Positions 57,710-64,000 of a stretch of 64,000 nucleotides of DNA are shown here, one piece after another. Under the pieces are notes generated by a model. That model had not been told where the DNA came from. It searched no databases and saw only the letters and a program-made list of their open reading frames with translations. The DNA is from Sporomusaceae bacterium (lineage in GTDB: Bacteria; Bacillota; Negativicutes; Sporomusales; UBA7701). The number at the start of each line of letters is the position of its first letter. The first letter of the stretch is position 1. The stretch spans positions 1 to 64,000 of the forward strand of contig JAVKTQ010000009.1 of NCBI GenBank assembly GCA_031460455.1. Reading direction: 5' to 3'. Position numbers and translations under genes: made by a program.

Positions 57710-58132
57710 ATGAACGACTTTCTGCACCTCCTGCGGAGCAAAGGCTTCAAGCTTACCCCGCAGCGGCGCGCCGTCATAGCCGCCCTGCAGGCCTGCGCCC
57801 CCTTCCCCACCGCGCAGGAAATCCACAGCCACGTCAAAAGCCAGGCTCCCGACGTCAGCCTCGACACCGTATACCGCAACCTCACCCTCCTCATCCGCCT
57901 CGGCATCGTCAACCAGGTCAACCTGCCGGGCCGCGGCGGCAGCGTCTTCGAAATCGTCGCCGACAACCACCATCATCATCTCATCTGCCTCGTCTGCGGA
58001 CAGGCCGAGTGCATCGACTATTGCCCCGTAATCCCCCAGGAAATCGCCCAGGCTGCAGAACGCGGCTTCACCGTCGTCTCCCATTCCCTCGAATTCTACG
58101 GTTACTGCCGCGCCTGCCGTCCCGCAGGCTGA
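57710..58132 (+). CDS. zur: Fur-family regulator, probably Zur
   Basis: The 140-residue protein has the Fur winged helix (LRSKGFKLTPQRRAVIAAL, AQEIHSHVKSQAPDVSLDTV, YRNLTLLIRLGIVNQV) and the metal-binding half with DNHHHHLICLVCGQAECIDY and a C-terminal CRAC zinc knuckle. Which metal it senses cannot be read directly, but the znuA gene 18 bases downstream argues for zinc. ATG follows GGGAGAATTATT. Confidence 0.88.
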   Translation: MNDFLHLLRSKGFKLTPQRRAVIAALQACAPFPTAQEIHSHVKSQAPDVSLDTVYRNLTLLIRLGIVNQVNLPGRGGSVFEIVADNHHHHLICLVCGQAECIDYCPVIPQEIAQAAERGFTVVSHSLEFYGYCRACRPAG

Positions 58133-58150
58133 AAAAACAGGAGGCTTCCC

Positions 58151-59122
58151 ATGAACCGGCTTCAAAAACATTGCCTAATCGGCGCCCTGTCCCTCATCCT
58201 CGCCCTCACCCTCGGCTGCGGCGCCAAAACCGGCGCCCCCTCACCGACGGCCCCGTCCGCCAAAATCAAAGTCGTCGCCTCCGTTTACCCCGTCTACGAA
58301 TTCACCCGTCAGGTAGGCGGCGACAAAATCGACCTTTCCCAGCTCATGCCGCCGGGCGCCGAGCCCCACGACTGGGAACCCACCGCCAAAGAAATCGTCG
58401 CCATCCGGGCAGCGCGCCTCTTCCTCTACCACGGCGCCGGCTTCGAAACCATCGGCAAACTCCTCACCGCCGAAACCCTCGGCGCCACTAAGGCCGTCGC
58501 CGTCAGCCAGGGAATCCCGCTGCTCAAACCAGCGGAAGACGACGGCCACGGCCACGACCACGGCAGCGGCGACAAAAACGCCAAACCCCGCGACGCCCAT
58601 ACCGACGCCCATATGTGGCTCGACCCGCTCCTCGCCCAGAAAGAAGTCGAAGCCATCGCCGCCGCCCTCGCCGCCGCCGACCCCCCGAACGCCGACTACT
58701 ACCGCCAAAACGCCGCCGGCTATATCCGCGAACTCGCCAAGCTCGACACGGAATACCAGACCGCCCTCGCCGGACTGCCCCGCCGCGAAATCGTCACAAG
58801 CCACGCCGCCTTCGGCTACCTGGTCGCACGCTACGGCCTCAAGCAACTGCCGATCATGGGCCTCTCCCCCGACAGCGAACCCACCCCCGACAAAATGGCC
58901 TCGGTCGTCAAATTCTGCCGCGAGCACCAAGTCAAATACATCTTCTTCGAAACGCTCGTCAGCCCCAGGCTGGCCGAAACCATCGCCCGCGAAACCGGCG
59001 CAAGCCTCCTCGTCCTCAACCCGGTCGAAAACCTCACCCCCGAAGAAGCGCAGCAGGGCAAAAACTACCTTGGCATCATGCGCGACAACCTCACCAATCT
59101 GAACAAAGCCCTCAGCCAATAA
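58151..59122 (+). CDS. znuA: Zinc ABC transporter binding lipoprotein
   Basis: The 323-residue precursor has a lipobox (ALTLGC) and the ZnuA/TroA fold: VVASVYPVYEFTRQVGGDKI, LMPPGAEPHDWEPTAKEI, DAHMWLDPLLAQKEVEAIAA, TSHAAFGYLVARYGLKQLPI and FFETLVSPRLAETIARETGA. A His/Asp-rich loop (DDGHGHDHGSGD) precedes the AHMWLDP ligand segment, as in zinc-binding members. It captures zinc outside the inner membrane. No znuB or znuC follows, so the permease and ATPase must lie elsewhere. Confidence 0.92.
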   Translation: MNRLQKHCLIGALSLILALTLGCGAKTGAPSPTAPSAKIKVVASVYPVYEFTRQVGGDKIDLSQLMPPGAEPHDWEPTAKEIVAIRAARLFLYHGAGFETIGKLLTAETLGATKAVAVSQGIPLLKPAEDDGHGHDHGSGDKNAKPRDAHTDAHMWLDPLLAQKEVEAIAAALAAADPPNADYYRQNAAGYIRELAKLDTEYQTALAGLPRREIVTSHAAFGYLVARYGLKQLPIMGLSPDSEPTPDKMASVVKFCREHQVKYIFFETLVSPRLAETIARETGASLLVLNPVENLTPEEAQQGKNYLGIMRDNLTNLNKALSQ

Positions 59123-59153
59123 AAAACGGCACGCGAGCGCGTGCCGTTTTTTC
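59121..59153. terminator. Bidirectional terminator between znuA and the cupin gene
   Basis: AAAAAACGGCACGCG and CGCGTGCCGTTTTTT form a long stem with A and T tracts on both sides, serving both convergent genes. Confidence 0.85.
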
Positions 59154-59159
59154 TTCACC

Positions 59160-59489
59160 CTAATCGACGATAAAAAGCTTCGCTCCCGTCGCCGTCGAAG
59201 ACCGGTGCGGATTGGCCCCGTCCGCCACCTGGTAGCTCGTCCCCGCCGGCAGCGTAAACTTCCGGCCGTCGTCCAGCTCGGTGACCAGCTCCCCTTCGAG
59301 CACCAACAGCACATGACCGCGGTTGCACCAGTGATCGGCCAGATACCCGGGCGTGTATTCCACCATCCGCACGCGGATATTGCCCATTTCGAAAGTGCGC
59401 CACAACGCTTTCCCCGTCACCCCGGGGTGCTCGGTCGCTTCCACCGTGCTCCAGTCGACCGTGCAGAACGGAACCTCCGTTATCACCAT
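59160..59489 (-). CDS. Cupin protein with DHWC motif
   Basis: The 109-residue single-domain cupin has GYLADHWCNRGHVLLVLEGE and DGRKFTLPAGTSYQVADG, with His residues in place for metal binding. It belongs to a small cupin family named for a Asp-His-Cys-Trp motif, with no settled function. ATG 59489 follows GGGAGGAAGTCGG. The GntR gene lies 46 bases upstream on the same strand, so they may be co-transcribed. Confidence 0.83.
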   Translation of the reverse strand: MVITEVPFCTVDWSTVEATEHPGVTGKALWRTFEMGNIRVRMVEYTPGYLADHWCNRGHVLLVLEGELVTELDDGRKFTLPAGTSYQVADGANPHRSSTATGAKLFIVD

Positions 59490-59535
59490 CCGACTTCCTC
59501 CCATCAACAATCGTCATTCCTGCCGCCGCAGCCTG

Positions 59536-60489
59536 TCAGTCCCGCTCCAGCAGGAACTTGCGCAGCAATTCGACGCCGCCCTGCTCCAGTACATTGCCGA
59601 ACTCCATTACCCTCACCCCCGGCGGAGCGATCTTGCGCACCTCTTCCACCACCGACCGGCAGCCGGCGATTACTTCGACCTCGGTCAGCATCTTAGCCAC
59701 CGCCTCGCGATTGGCATAAGGAATGCATTCATAATCGATATGCCTGATTCCGGCAGCGCCCAACGAACCGGACATCGCCTCCGTGCTCCCCTCCGTCCCG
59801 CAGATGAACCCCACCTTTGTCCCCGGCGGTAGCTGCCCCACCTGGAGCAGCGCCGACATTTCCGGCGCAGGCATGATCGCGATCACCTTCTTGTCCATCG
59901 GCTCGCAGATCGCCTTCACATCCTCCACATGGAAAAACGTCGTCACGACCACATCGACATCCGGCGCCGACTTGTCGTCCATCCTGTCGGCCAGATCGGC
60001 CAGCAAACAGCCCTCTACCGGCACCCTGATCTCTTTCTCCAGCGACGCGACATAGAAATTCACATCCGGCGGATTGCACTCCACAAAAAGAACCCGTGTC
60101 GCCTTCGCCGGGCCGAGCCCAAGCACCGTCTGGCTGAAAACGACCGTAAAAAGATCCTCGGCGCCGAAACCGAGCTCGCGCGCCCGCTCCAGCGCCTCGC
60201 GGGCCAGTTCTATCAAAGCCTGCTTCCGCTTGAACCCTGGGTCGGGCGGCAAATGCTCCGACACATATGTGCCCTGCCCGTGCTTCGTCACGATCACGCC
60301 TTCTTTTTCCAGCTCTTTATAAGCGACAATGACGGTATTCTTGTTAATCCGCAGATAACCCGCCAGATCCTTCGGCGGCGGCAACTTCGTGCCAGGCTGC
60401 AGATCGCCGTTCAGCAAAAAATACCTGATCTGCTCCTTCAACTGCTGATAGATGGGAAACTCCGTCTTCTTGTTAAGTTGAAACTCCAT
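59536..60489 (-). CDS. GntR-family regulator with unassigned C-terminal domain
   Basis: The 317-residue protein has an N-terminal GntR winged helix (FPIYQQLKEQIRYFLLNGDL, LPPPKDLAGYLRINKNTVIV, YKELEKEGVIVTKHGQGTYV). The remaining 210 residues form an alpha/beta domain (RVLFVECNPPDVNFYVASLE, VDVVVTTFFHVEDVKAICEP, KVGFICGTEGSTEAMSGSLG) that looks like a ligand-binding Rossmann fold but is neither FadR, UTRA nor aminotransferase. ATG follows GGGGTGAAAGA. It overlaps the preceding acyltransferase-like gene by 52 bases; both follow the palindromic operator at 60820. Confidence 0.85.
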   Translation of the reverse strand: MEFQLNKKTEFPIYQQLKEQIRYFLLNGDLQPGTKLPPPKDLAGYLRINKNTVIVAYKELEKEGVIVTKHGQGTYVSEHLPPDPGFKRKQALIELAREALERARELGFGAEDLFTVVFSQTVLGLGPAKATRVLFVECNPPDVNFYVASLEKEIRVPVEGCLLADLADRMDDKSAPDVDVVVTTFFHVEDVKAICEPMDKKVIAIMPAPEMSALLQVGQLPPGTKVGFICGTEGSTEAMSGSLGAAGIRHIDYECIPYANREAVAKMLTEVEVIAGCRSVVEEVRKIAPPGVRVMEFGNVLEQGGVELLRKFLLERD

Positions 60490-60794
60490 TCTTTCACCCC
60501 GCAGATACCAGGTTCATTTATCTTCAATAAACCATTCACCGCCTTAGCCATAATATCCTCCACCAAATCCTGGCCAAATAAGGGATGCACGGCCGTCCAG
60601 CCGGCCGCGTCCCCCGCATTGTATACCCCGAGGAGCTTGGGGCCGCGCGTAAGCACATAAAAATTTCCCAGTCCGGCGGCAATCGCCGCCTCGTCAAGGC
60701 ATCGTCCCTCGCAGTGCAGCAGCCGCCACATTCCGGGAATATCGGCCCTTCTCGCCGCACGGACGGTGATAAACTCCTTCTCCACGCTCCGCAC
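60438..60794 (-). CDS. Small GNAT-like or unknown protein (118 aa)
   Basis: The start ITVRAARRADIPGMWRLL is typical of GNAT acetyltransferases, and a strand FYVLTRGPKLLGVYN follows, but the acetyl-CoA loop is not clear and the protein is short. The segment VHPLFGQDLVEDIMAKAV may end the domain. The start is GTG at 60794 or 60785; neither has a perfect ribosome site. It is the first gene behind the GntR operator and overlaps the regulator gene by 52 bases. Confidence 0.55.
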   Translation of the reverse strand: MRSVEKEFITVRAARRADIPGMWRLLHCEGRCLDEAAIAAGLGNFYVLTRGPKLLGVYNAGDAAGWTAVHPLFGQDLVEDIMAKAVNGLLKINEPGICGVKEWSFNLTRRRSFPSISS

Positions 60795-60819
60795 CTTCTT
60801 CCGGGTAACAAAAACCCAC

Positions 60820-60855
60820 TTAACTAGATTACTATTTAATTAGTAATCTAGTTAA
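60820..60855. promoter_or_regulatory. Long inverted repeat, probable GntR operator
   Basis: TTAACTAGATTACTA and TAGTAATCTAGTTAA are perfect 15-base arms around TTTAAT. It lies just downstream of a promoter on the minus strand and upstream of the GNAT-like and GntR genes, so autoregulation is likely. Confidence 0.7.
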
Positions 60856-60884
60856 ATGGTACCAAATGAAAAAGCAAAAGTCAA
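60856..60884 (-). promoter_or_regulatory. Promoter of the GNAT-like/GntR unit
   Basis: TTGACT (60879-60884) and TACCAT (60856-60861) are 17 bases apart on the minus strand; the -10 box abuts the long inverted repeat. Confidence 0.5.
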
Positions 60885-60973
60885 CCCATATTTTGCCTGT
60901 CCCACCGCTATTTTCAGTCCCGCCGCTTTGCGGTATGATAAAGGCACGACTCACTGCCCCGGATGGTGAAAAA

Positions 60974-61300
60974 ATGAGCGACGACATCCTCCACATCCTC
61001 GCCGAGCGGCGCATCCTCGCAGCCATCGAAGACGGCGAATTCGACAATCTTCCCGGCAAAGGCAAACCCCTCCCGCCCGACAACCTCGCCCTCGTCCCCG
61101 CCGACCGCAGGGCCGCCTACAAAATCCTCCGCAACGCCGGCCAACTGCCGGTGGAGCTCGACCTCAAAAAAGAAATCGTCACCCTAGAGCAGGCGGTCGC
61201 CGCCTGCGCCCCCGGTGAAGAACGCAGCCGCCTCAGCCGCAAACTCACCGAAAAGACCACCCTGTTCAACATCCTCATGGAAAAACACCGCCGCAAATAA
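60974..61300 (+). CDS. DUF1992 (DnaJ-homologue C28-like) protein
   Basis: The 108-residue protein has the DUF1992 core: DILHILAERRILAAIEDGEF, DNLPGKGKPLPPDN, RAAYKILRNAGQLPVELDLK and KEIVTLEQAVAAC. The function is unknown despite wide distribution. ATG 60974 follows GGATGGTGAAAAA; the frame is open further upstream but without this match. It is divergent from the GNAT-like gene. Confidence 0.87.
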   Translation: MSDDILHILAERRILAAIEDGEFDNLPGKGKPLPPDNLALVPADRRAAYKILRNAGQLPVELDLKKEIVTLEQAVAACAPGEERSRLSRKLTEKTTLFNILMEKHRRK

Positions 61301-61332
61301 AAAAACCTGACCATAAGCGGTCAGGTTTTTTC
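61299..61332. terminator. Bidirectional terminator after the DUF1992 gene
   Basis: AAAACCTGACC and GGTCAGGTTTT form an 11-bp stem with A and T tracts, shared with the convergent acetyltransferase gene. Confidence 0.85.
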
Positions 61333-61337
61333 CATCC

Positions 61338-62189
61338 TCAGCCAAGTTCGAAAGTCGTCACCCCGAAAACCTTCTCAAGCGGCACGGCCGGTACATGCTG
61401 CGAGTACATCCGCGCCGTCGCGAACACCATCTTCATCCGGTAGTGGCGCACTACGTCCAGCGCCGCGGCGTTGGCCTCCGGCACGTCCAGATACACCGGC
61501 TCGCCCCCTGCGCGCGCCGCCAGGGCGGTAAAAAGCTCATCCGCAACAGCGCCGTCGTCCGCGAACAGCGGCCCGATCTTAAATCCCTGCCGGCACGGGC
61601 GCAGCACGCCATAGCCGGCCAGCCGGTCCCCGCGCCTGTAGCCCAGGGCCACGCCCTCCGGCTGGGCCACCCAGGCCCGCAGAAAGGCGGCGCGGTCGGT
61701 GCCGAACACCGCACCGTCATAATCGGCCACCGCTGCGAAATCCATCTCCGCCAGCGGCGCGACCCGGTCGCTCACCCGGCCGCCGGCCAGATCAACCCCC
61801 TCGTAGCGGGCGTTCTGATACGCCAGACGGAAACCCGACTTGCGGTAATTCTCCTGCTGCGCCAGCACTCCGTCCAGGCCGATATTGCGGCCCGCCAGCC
61901 TGTCCATCGCCGCCCGCCACAGCTGGATACCCAGCCCGCGGCCGCGATACTCCGGCGCCACGATGTAGAAACCGAGGAAACCGTAACCCTGTCCGTACTT
62001 CACCGCCGAGACGCAGCCCACCGGCTCGCCGTCCAGGCTGCCCAGCAGAAACCCCTCCCGGTCGGCGGCATAAAAACACGCCGCGTCGTGCAGCCCCGGA
62101 TTCCAGCCCTCGCGGGCCGCCCACTCCACTGCCAGGTCGATTTCGGCCCGCTCCATGGTCTTGATGACAAACCCCTTACCCTTCATCAT
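61338..62189 (-). CDS. GNAT acetyltransferase with C-terminal YitH-like domain
   Basis: The 283-residue protein has an N-terminal GNAT domain with the acetyl-CoA loop (FYIVAPEYRGRGLGIQLWRA) and a C-terminal second half (FAAVADYDGAVFGTDRAAFL, RGDRLAGYGVLRPCRQGFKI, FTALAARAGGEPVYLDVPEA) as in tandem GNAT/YitH-like proteins. The acceptor is unknown. ATG follows GGAGGGCCGG. The alcohol dehydrogenase gene ends 16 bases upstream, so the two are probably one operon. Confidence 0.88.
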   Translation of the reverse strand: MMKGKGFVIKTMERAEIDLAVEWAAREGWNPGLHDAACFYAADREGFLLGSLDGEPVGCVSAVKYGQGYGFLGFYIVAPEYRGRGLGIQLWRAAMDRLAGRNIGLDGVLAQQENYRKSGFRLAYQNARYEGVDLAGGRVSDRVAPLAEMDFAAVADYDGAVFGTDRAAFLRAWVAQPEGVALGYRRGDRLAGYGVLRPCRQGFKIGPLFADDGAVADELFTALAARAGGEPVYLDVPEANAAALDVVRHYRMKMVFATARMYSQHVPAVPLEKVFGVTTFELG

Positions 62190-62205
62190 CCGGCCCTCCT
62201 TGATT

Positions 62206-63294
62206 CTACGGCTTTATTACCGCCTTCATCACCCGGCAATGCTCGACATCGTCGATCGCCTTATTCGCCTCGTCCAGACCGTAATGGCGGGAAACCATCT
62301 TCTCCCAGGCGAACCGCCCGCGATATTTTCCCATCACTAGAATCGAGCGGTAAAAATGACTGAGGTCGATCCCCCAGATACCCTTCACCGTCAGATGCTT
62401 CTTATTCAGCAGCCAGTGCGGATTCACCGTCACGTCGCCGTTGTCGGTGTACTGCCCGGCCACCACATACGTCCCCGCGTCGCGGGCCATCGCCATTCCC
62501 TCGGCTACCGCCCCCGGCGCCCCCGTCGCCTCGATCACGACATCCGCGCCCCGGCCGCCGGTCATCTCCTTCACAGCCTTCACACGGTCCTCGGCCTTCG
62601 TCGCCTCGATATTGATCACCGCGTCGACCCCGAACTCGCGCGCCAGCTCAAGCCGCAGCGCCGGGCCGCCCACCACGATAACCTTGATCGCTCCCACCAG
62701 TTGGGCCAGAATCGCCGCGTTCAGCCCCACCGGGCCGCTGCCCTGGACAACCACCGTGTCGCCCAGCTTTATCCCCGCCTGTTCCACCGCGTGGAAAGCC
62801 GTCGGCAGGCCGCAGCCGCCGCCGATGAACACCGCCGGATCGAGCCCGGCAGGCAACTTAACGATCTTGACCCCCGGCTTGAGGTAAATCTTATTGCTCC
62901 AGCCGCCCAGAAAACCGTCGCCCAGGCCGTAAGTGATGCCGTAAACCTTACGCTGCGGGCAGCGCGTCGACGTCTTTGCCACCAGACAATACCAGCAATC
63001 GTGACACGTCTCGTGCACATCGAGGAATGTCACCACATCCCCTTCCCGCAGCACATTGCCGTCCACATCGCGGACCTCGCCGTTCATCGCGCCCATACGT
63101 CCCACATTGATATGACCGGGAATTATCGGATACGGCACCCCCGCCAGCCGTCCGTGATACAGATGGACGTCGGTACCGCATACCTCGCTGTAAATCGTCT
63201 CCAGCCACGCTGCCCCCCGCTCAAGCTCAGGCTCCGGAAACTCCCGGATCACCAGCGGGGAAAGCGGCTTCTCCAAAATCGCTGCGCGAATCAT
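62206..63294 (-). CDS. Zinc-containing alcohol dehydrogenase (MDR family)
   Basis: The 362-residue enzyme has the catalytic zinc site CGTDVHLYHGRLAGVPYPII with PGHINVGRMGAM, a structural-zinc-like group CHDCWYCLVAKTSTRCPQRK, and an NAD(P) Rossmann motif VVQGSGPVGLNAAILAQLVG. Substrate could be a threonine, sorbitol or alkyl alcohol; the catalytic region differs from the usual GHE motif (GHI), which is noteworthy. ATG 63294 follows GGAGATGGTATAAG. Confidence 0.88.
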   Translation of the reverse strand: MIRAAILEKPLSPLVIREFPEPELERGAAWLETIYSEVCGTDVHLYHGRLAGVPYPIIPGHINVGRMGAMNGEVRDVDGNVLREGDVVTFLDVHETCHDCWYCLVAKTSTRCPQRKVYGITYGLGDGFLGGWSNKIYLKPGVKIVKLPAGLDPAVFIGGGCGLPTAFHAVEQAGIKLGDTVVVQGSGPVGLNAAILAQLVGAIKVIVVGGPALRLELAREFGVDAVINIEATKAEDRVKAVKEMTGGRGADVVIEATGAPGAVAEGMAMARDAGTYVVAGQYTDNGDVTVNPHWLLNKKHLTVKGIWGIDLSHFYRSILVMGKYRGRFAWEKMVSRHYGLDEANKAIDDVEHCRVMKAVIKP

Positions 63295-63495
63295 CTTATA
63301 CCATCTCCTTGTCCGTGTTACTGTTTTCTTCGGCGCCTTCCGGCCCAAACCCTTTCTGCCCGCCACGCCATTTCGTCCCGCGGCCCGCCCGGCAATCCGC
63401 GCCTTTTTATTGCGTCCGTTGCAAATCATATATTATGGTCGCTATCAGCAATGCTATAATAATCATACCAACACTCCCCAACCGGAGGTGCCCGC

Positions 63496-64000
63496 GTGAA
63501 AAAGAACATCGTCATCCTCGCCACCGGCGGCACAATCGCCGGCAAAGCCGCCTCCAGCACCGAAACAGCCTGCTACACATCCGCCCTCCTCTCCATCGAC
63601 GCCCTCATCGCCGAAGTCCCCGCCCTCGCGGACATCGCCACCGTCAGCGGCGAACAGCTCGCCCAGATCGACAGCGCCGACATGACCCACGCCGTCTGGC
63701 TCGCCCTCGCCGGGCGCATAAACACCCTCCTCGCCTCGCCTGACGTCGACGGCATCGTCGTCACCCACGGCACCGACACCATGGAAGAAACCGCCTACTT
63801 CCTCAACCTCACCGTCAAAAGCGCCAAACCCGTCGTCATGGTCGGCGCTCTCCGGCCCGCCAACGTCATCAGCACCGACGGCCCCATGAACCTCTACGAC
63901 GCCGTCGCCCTCGCCGCCTGCGACGACGCCGCCGGCGCCGGCGTCCTCGTCGCCCTCAACGACACCATCAACTGCAGCCGCGACGTCACCAAAACAAACA
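63496..64000 (+). CDS. L-asparaginase, 5' part (runs off the window)
   Basis: The 168 visible residues contain the first catalytic Thr motif ATGGTIAGKA, the second motif VVTHGTDTMEETAYFLNLTV, and ALRPANVISTDGPMNLYDA, all diagnostic of type I/II asparaginases that split asparagine to aspartate and ammonia. The start is GTG 63496 after GGAGGTGCCCGC. There is no signal peptide, so a cytoplasmic enzyme is likely. The C-terminal half is outside the window. A TATAAT box stands at 63455-63460, but no clear -35 partner. Confidence 0.92.
   Translation, partial: MKKNIVILATGGTIAGKAASSTETACYTSALLSIDALIAEVPALADIATVSGEQLAQIDSADMTHAVWLALAGRINTLLASPDVDGIVVTHGTDTMEETAYFLNLTVKSAKPVVMVGALRPANVISTDGPMNLYDAVALAACDDAAGAGVLVALNDTINCSRDVTKTN

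Overview
The window looks like chromosomal DNA of a fairly GC-rich, low-GC-Gram-positive-lineage anaerobe, most likely a Negativicutes (Sporomusa-like). I infer this from the strong AGGAGG-type ribosome binding sites, the c-di-AMP riboswitch, a long-form glutamine synthetase, and the families present (BMP nucleoside importer with xpt, LUD, DUF169, YibE/F, DUF2284, ComB, HD-GYP). No rRNA or single diagnostic gene fixes the species.

Bases 1-10575 are the integrase end of a prophage (or related integrative element) inserted at the 3' end of a tRNA-Val gene. A tyrosine integrase and a repressor-like HTH gene run rightward toward the tRNA. A Cro-like HTH gene and a tightly packed leftward early operon run the other way. 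That operon encodes small coupled proteins, an HD hydrolase, two deoxyribosyltransferase-like proteins, PcfJ/PcfK-like proteins (the latter related to the AcrIIA9 family), a DUF3102 protein and a 3D-domain protein. The left end of the element is outside the window.

From 10.7 to 29 kb come host genes, nearly all leftward: acyl-CoA dehydrogenase, a YdcZ-type permease, a VOC/thioesterase/hydrolase operon, cell-wall enzymes including one under a ydaO/yuaA riboswitch, an AlaX-type editing protein, YibE/F, ComB with a carbamoylase-type M20 hydrolase, a small redox/ferritin group, a heterodimeric ABC exporter, an Lrp regulator and a glutamine synthetase. The synthetase lies behind a structured leader that carries a 45-codon ORF.

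From 29.5 to 41 kb are an amidohydrolase/DUF2284 pair, an orphan LivJ-type binding protein, an M48 protease, tRNA-Leu, an HD-GYP protein, a tRNA operon (Asp-Phe-Gly-Cys order of transcription), an unknown gene-thiD-cheY operon, and an SsuABC/TauABC-type importer. Strand composition by eye changes from G-rich to C-rich on the + strand around 29-38 kb, as expected near a replication terminus.

From 41 to 64 kb: a decayed phage packaging locus (terminase small subunit plus a large subunit split by about 320 bp that contain a promoter-to-terminator RNA unit), then envelope genes (deacetylase, phosphodiester glycosidase, propeller-like protein), LUD and DUF169 proteins, cyclophilin, an MFS transporter, a five-gene nucleoside importer/xpt operon, a methyltransferase-like protein, a Zur-ZnuA zinc unit behind a perfect 20-bp palindrome, a GntR/acyltransferase pair behind a 15-bp-arm palindrome, an alcohol dehydrogenase, and the start of an asparaginase that runs off the window.
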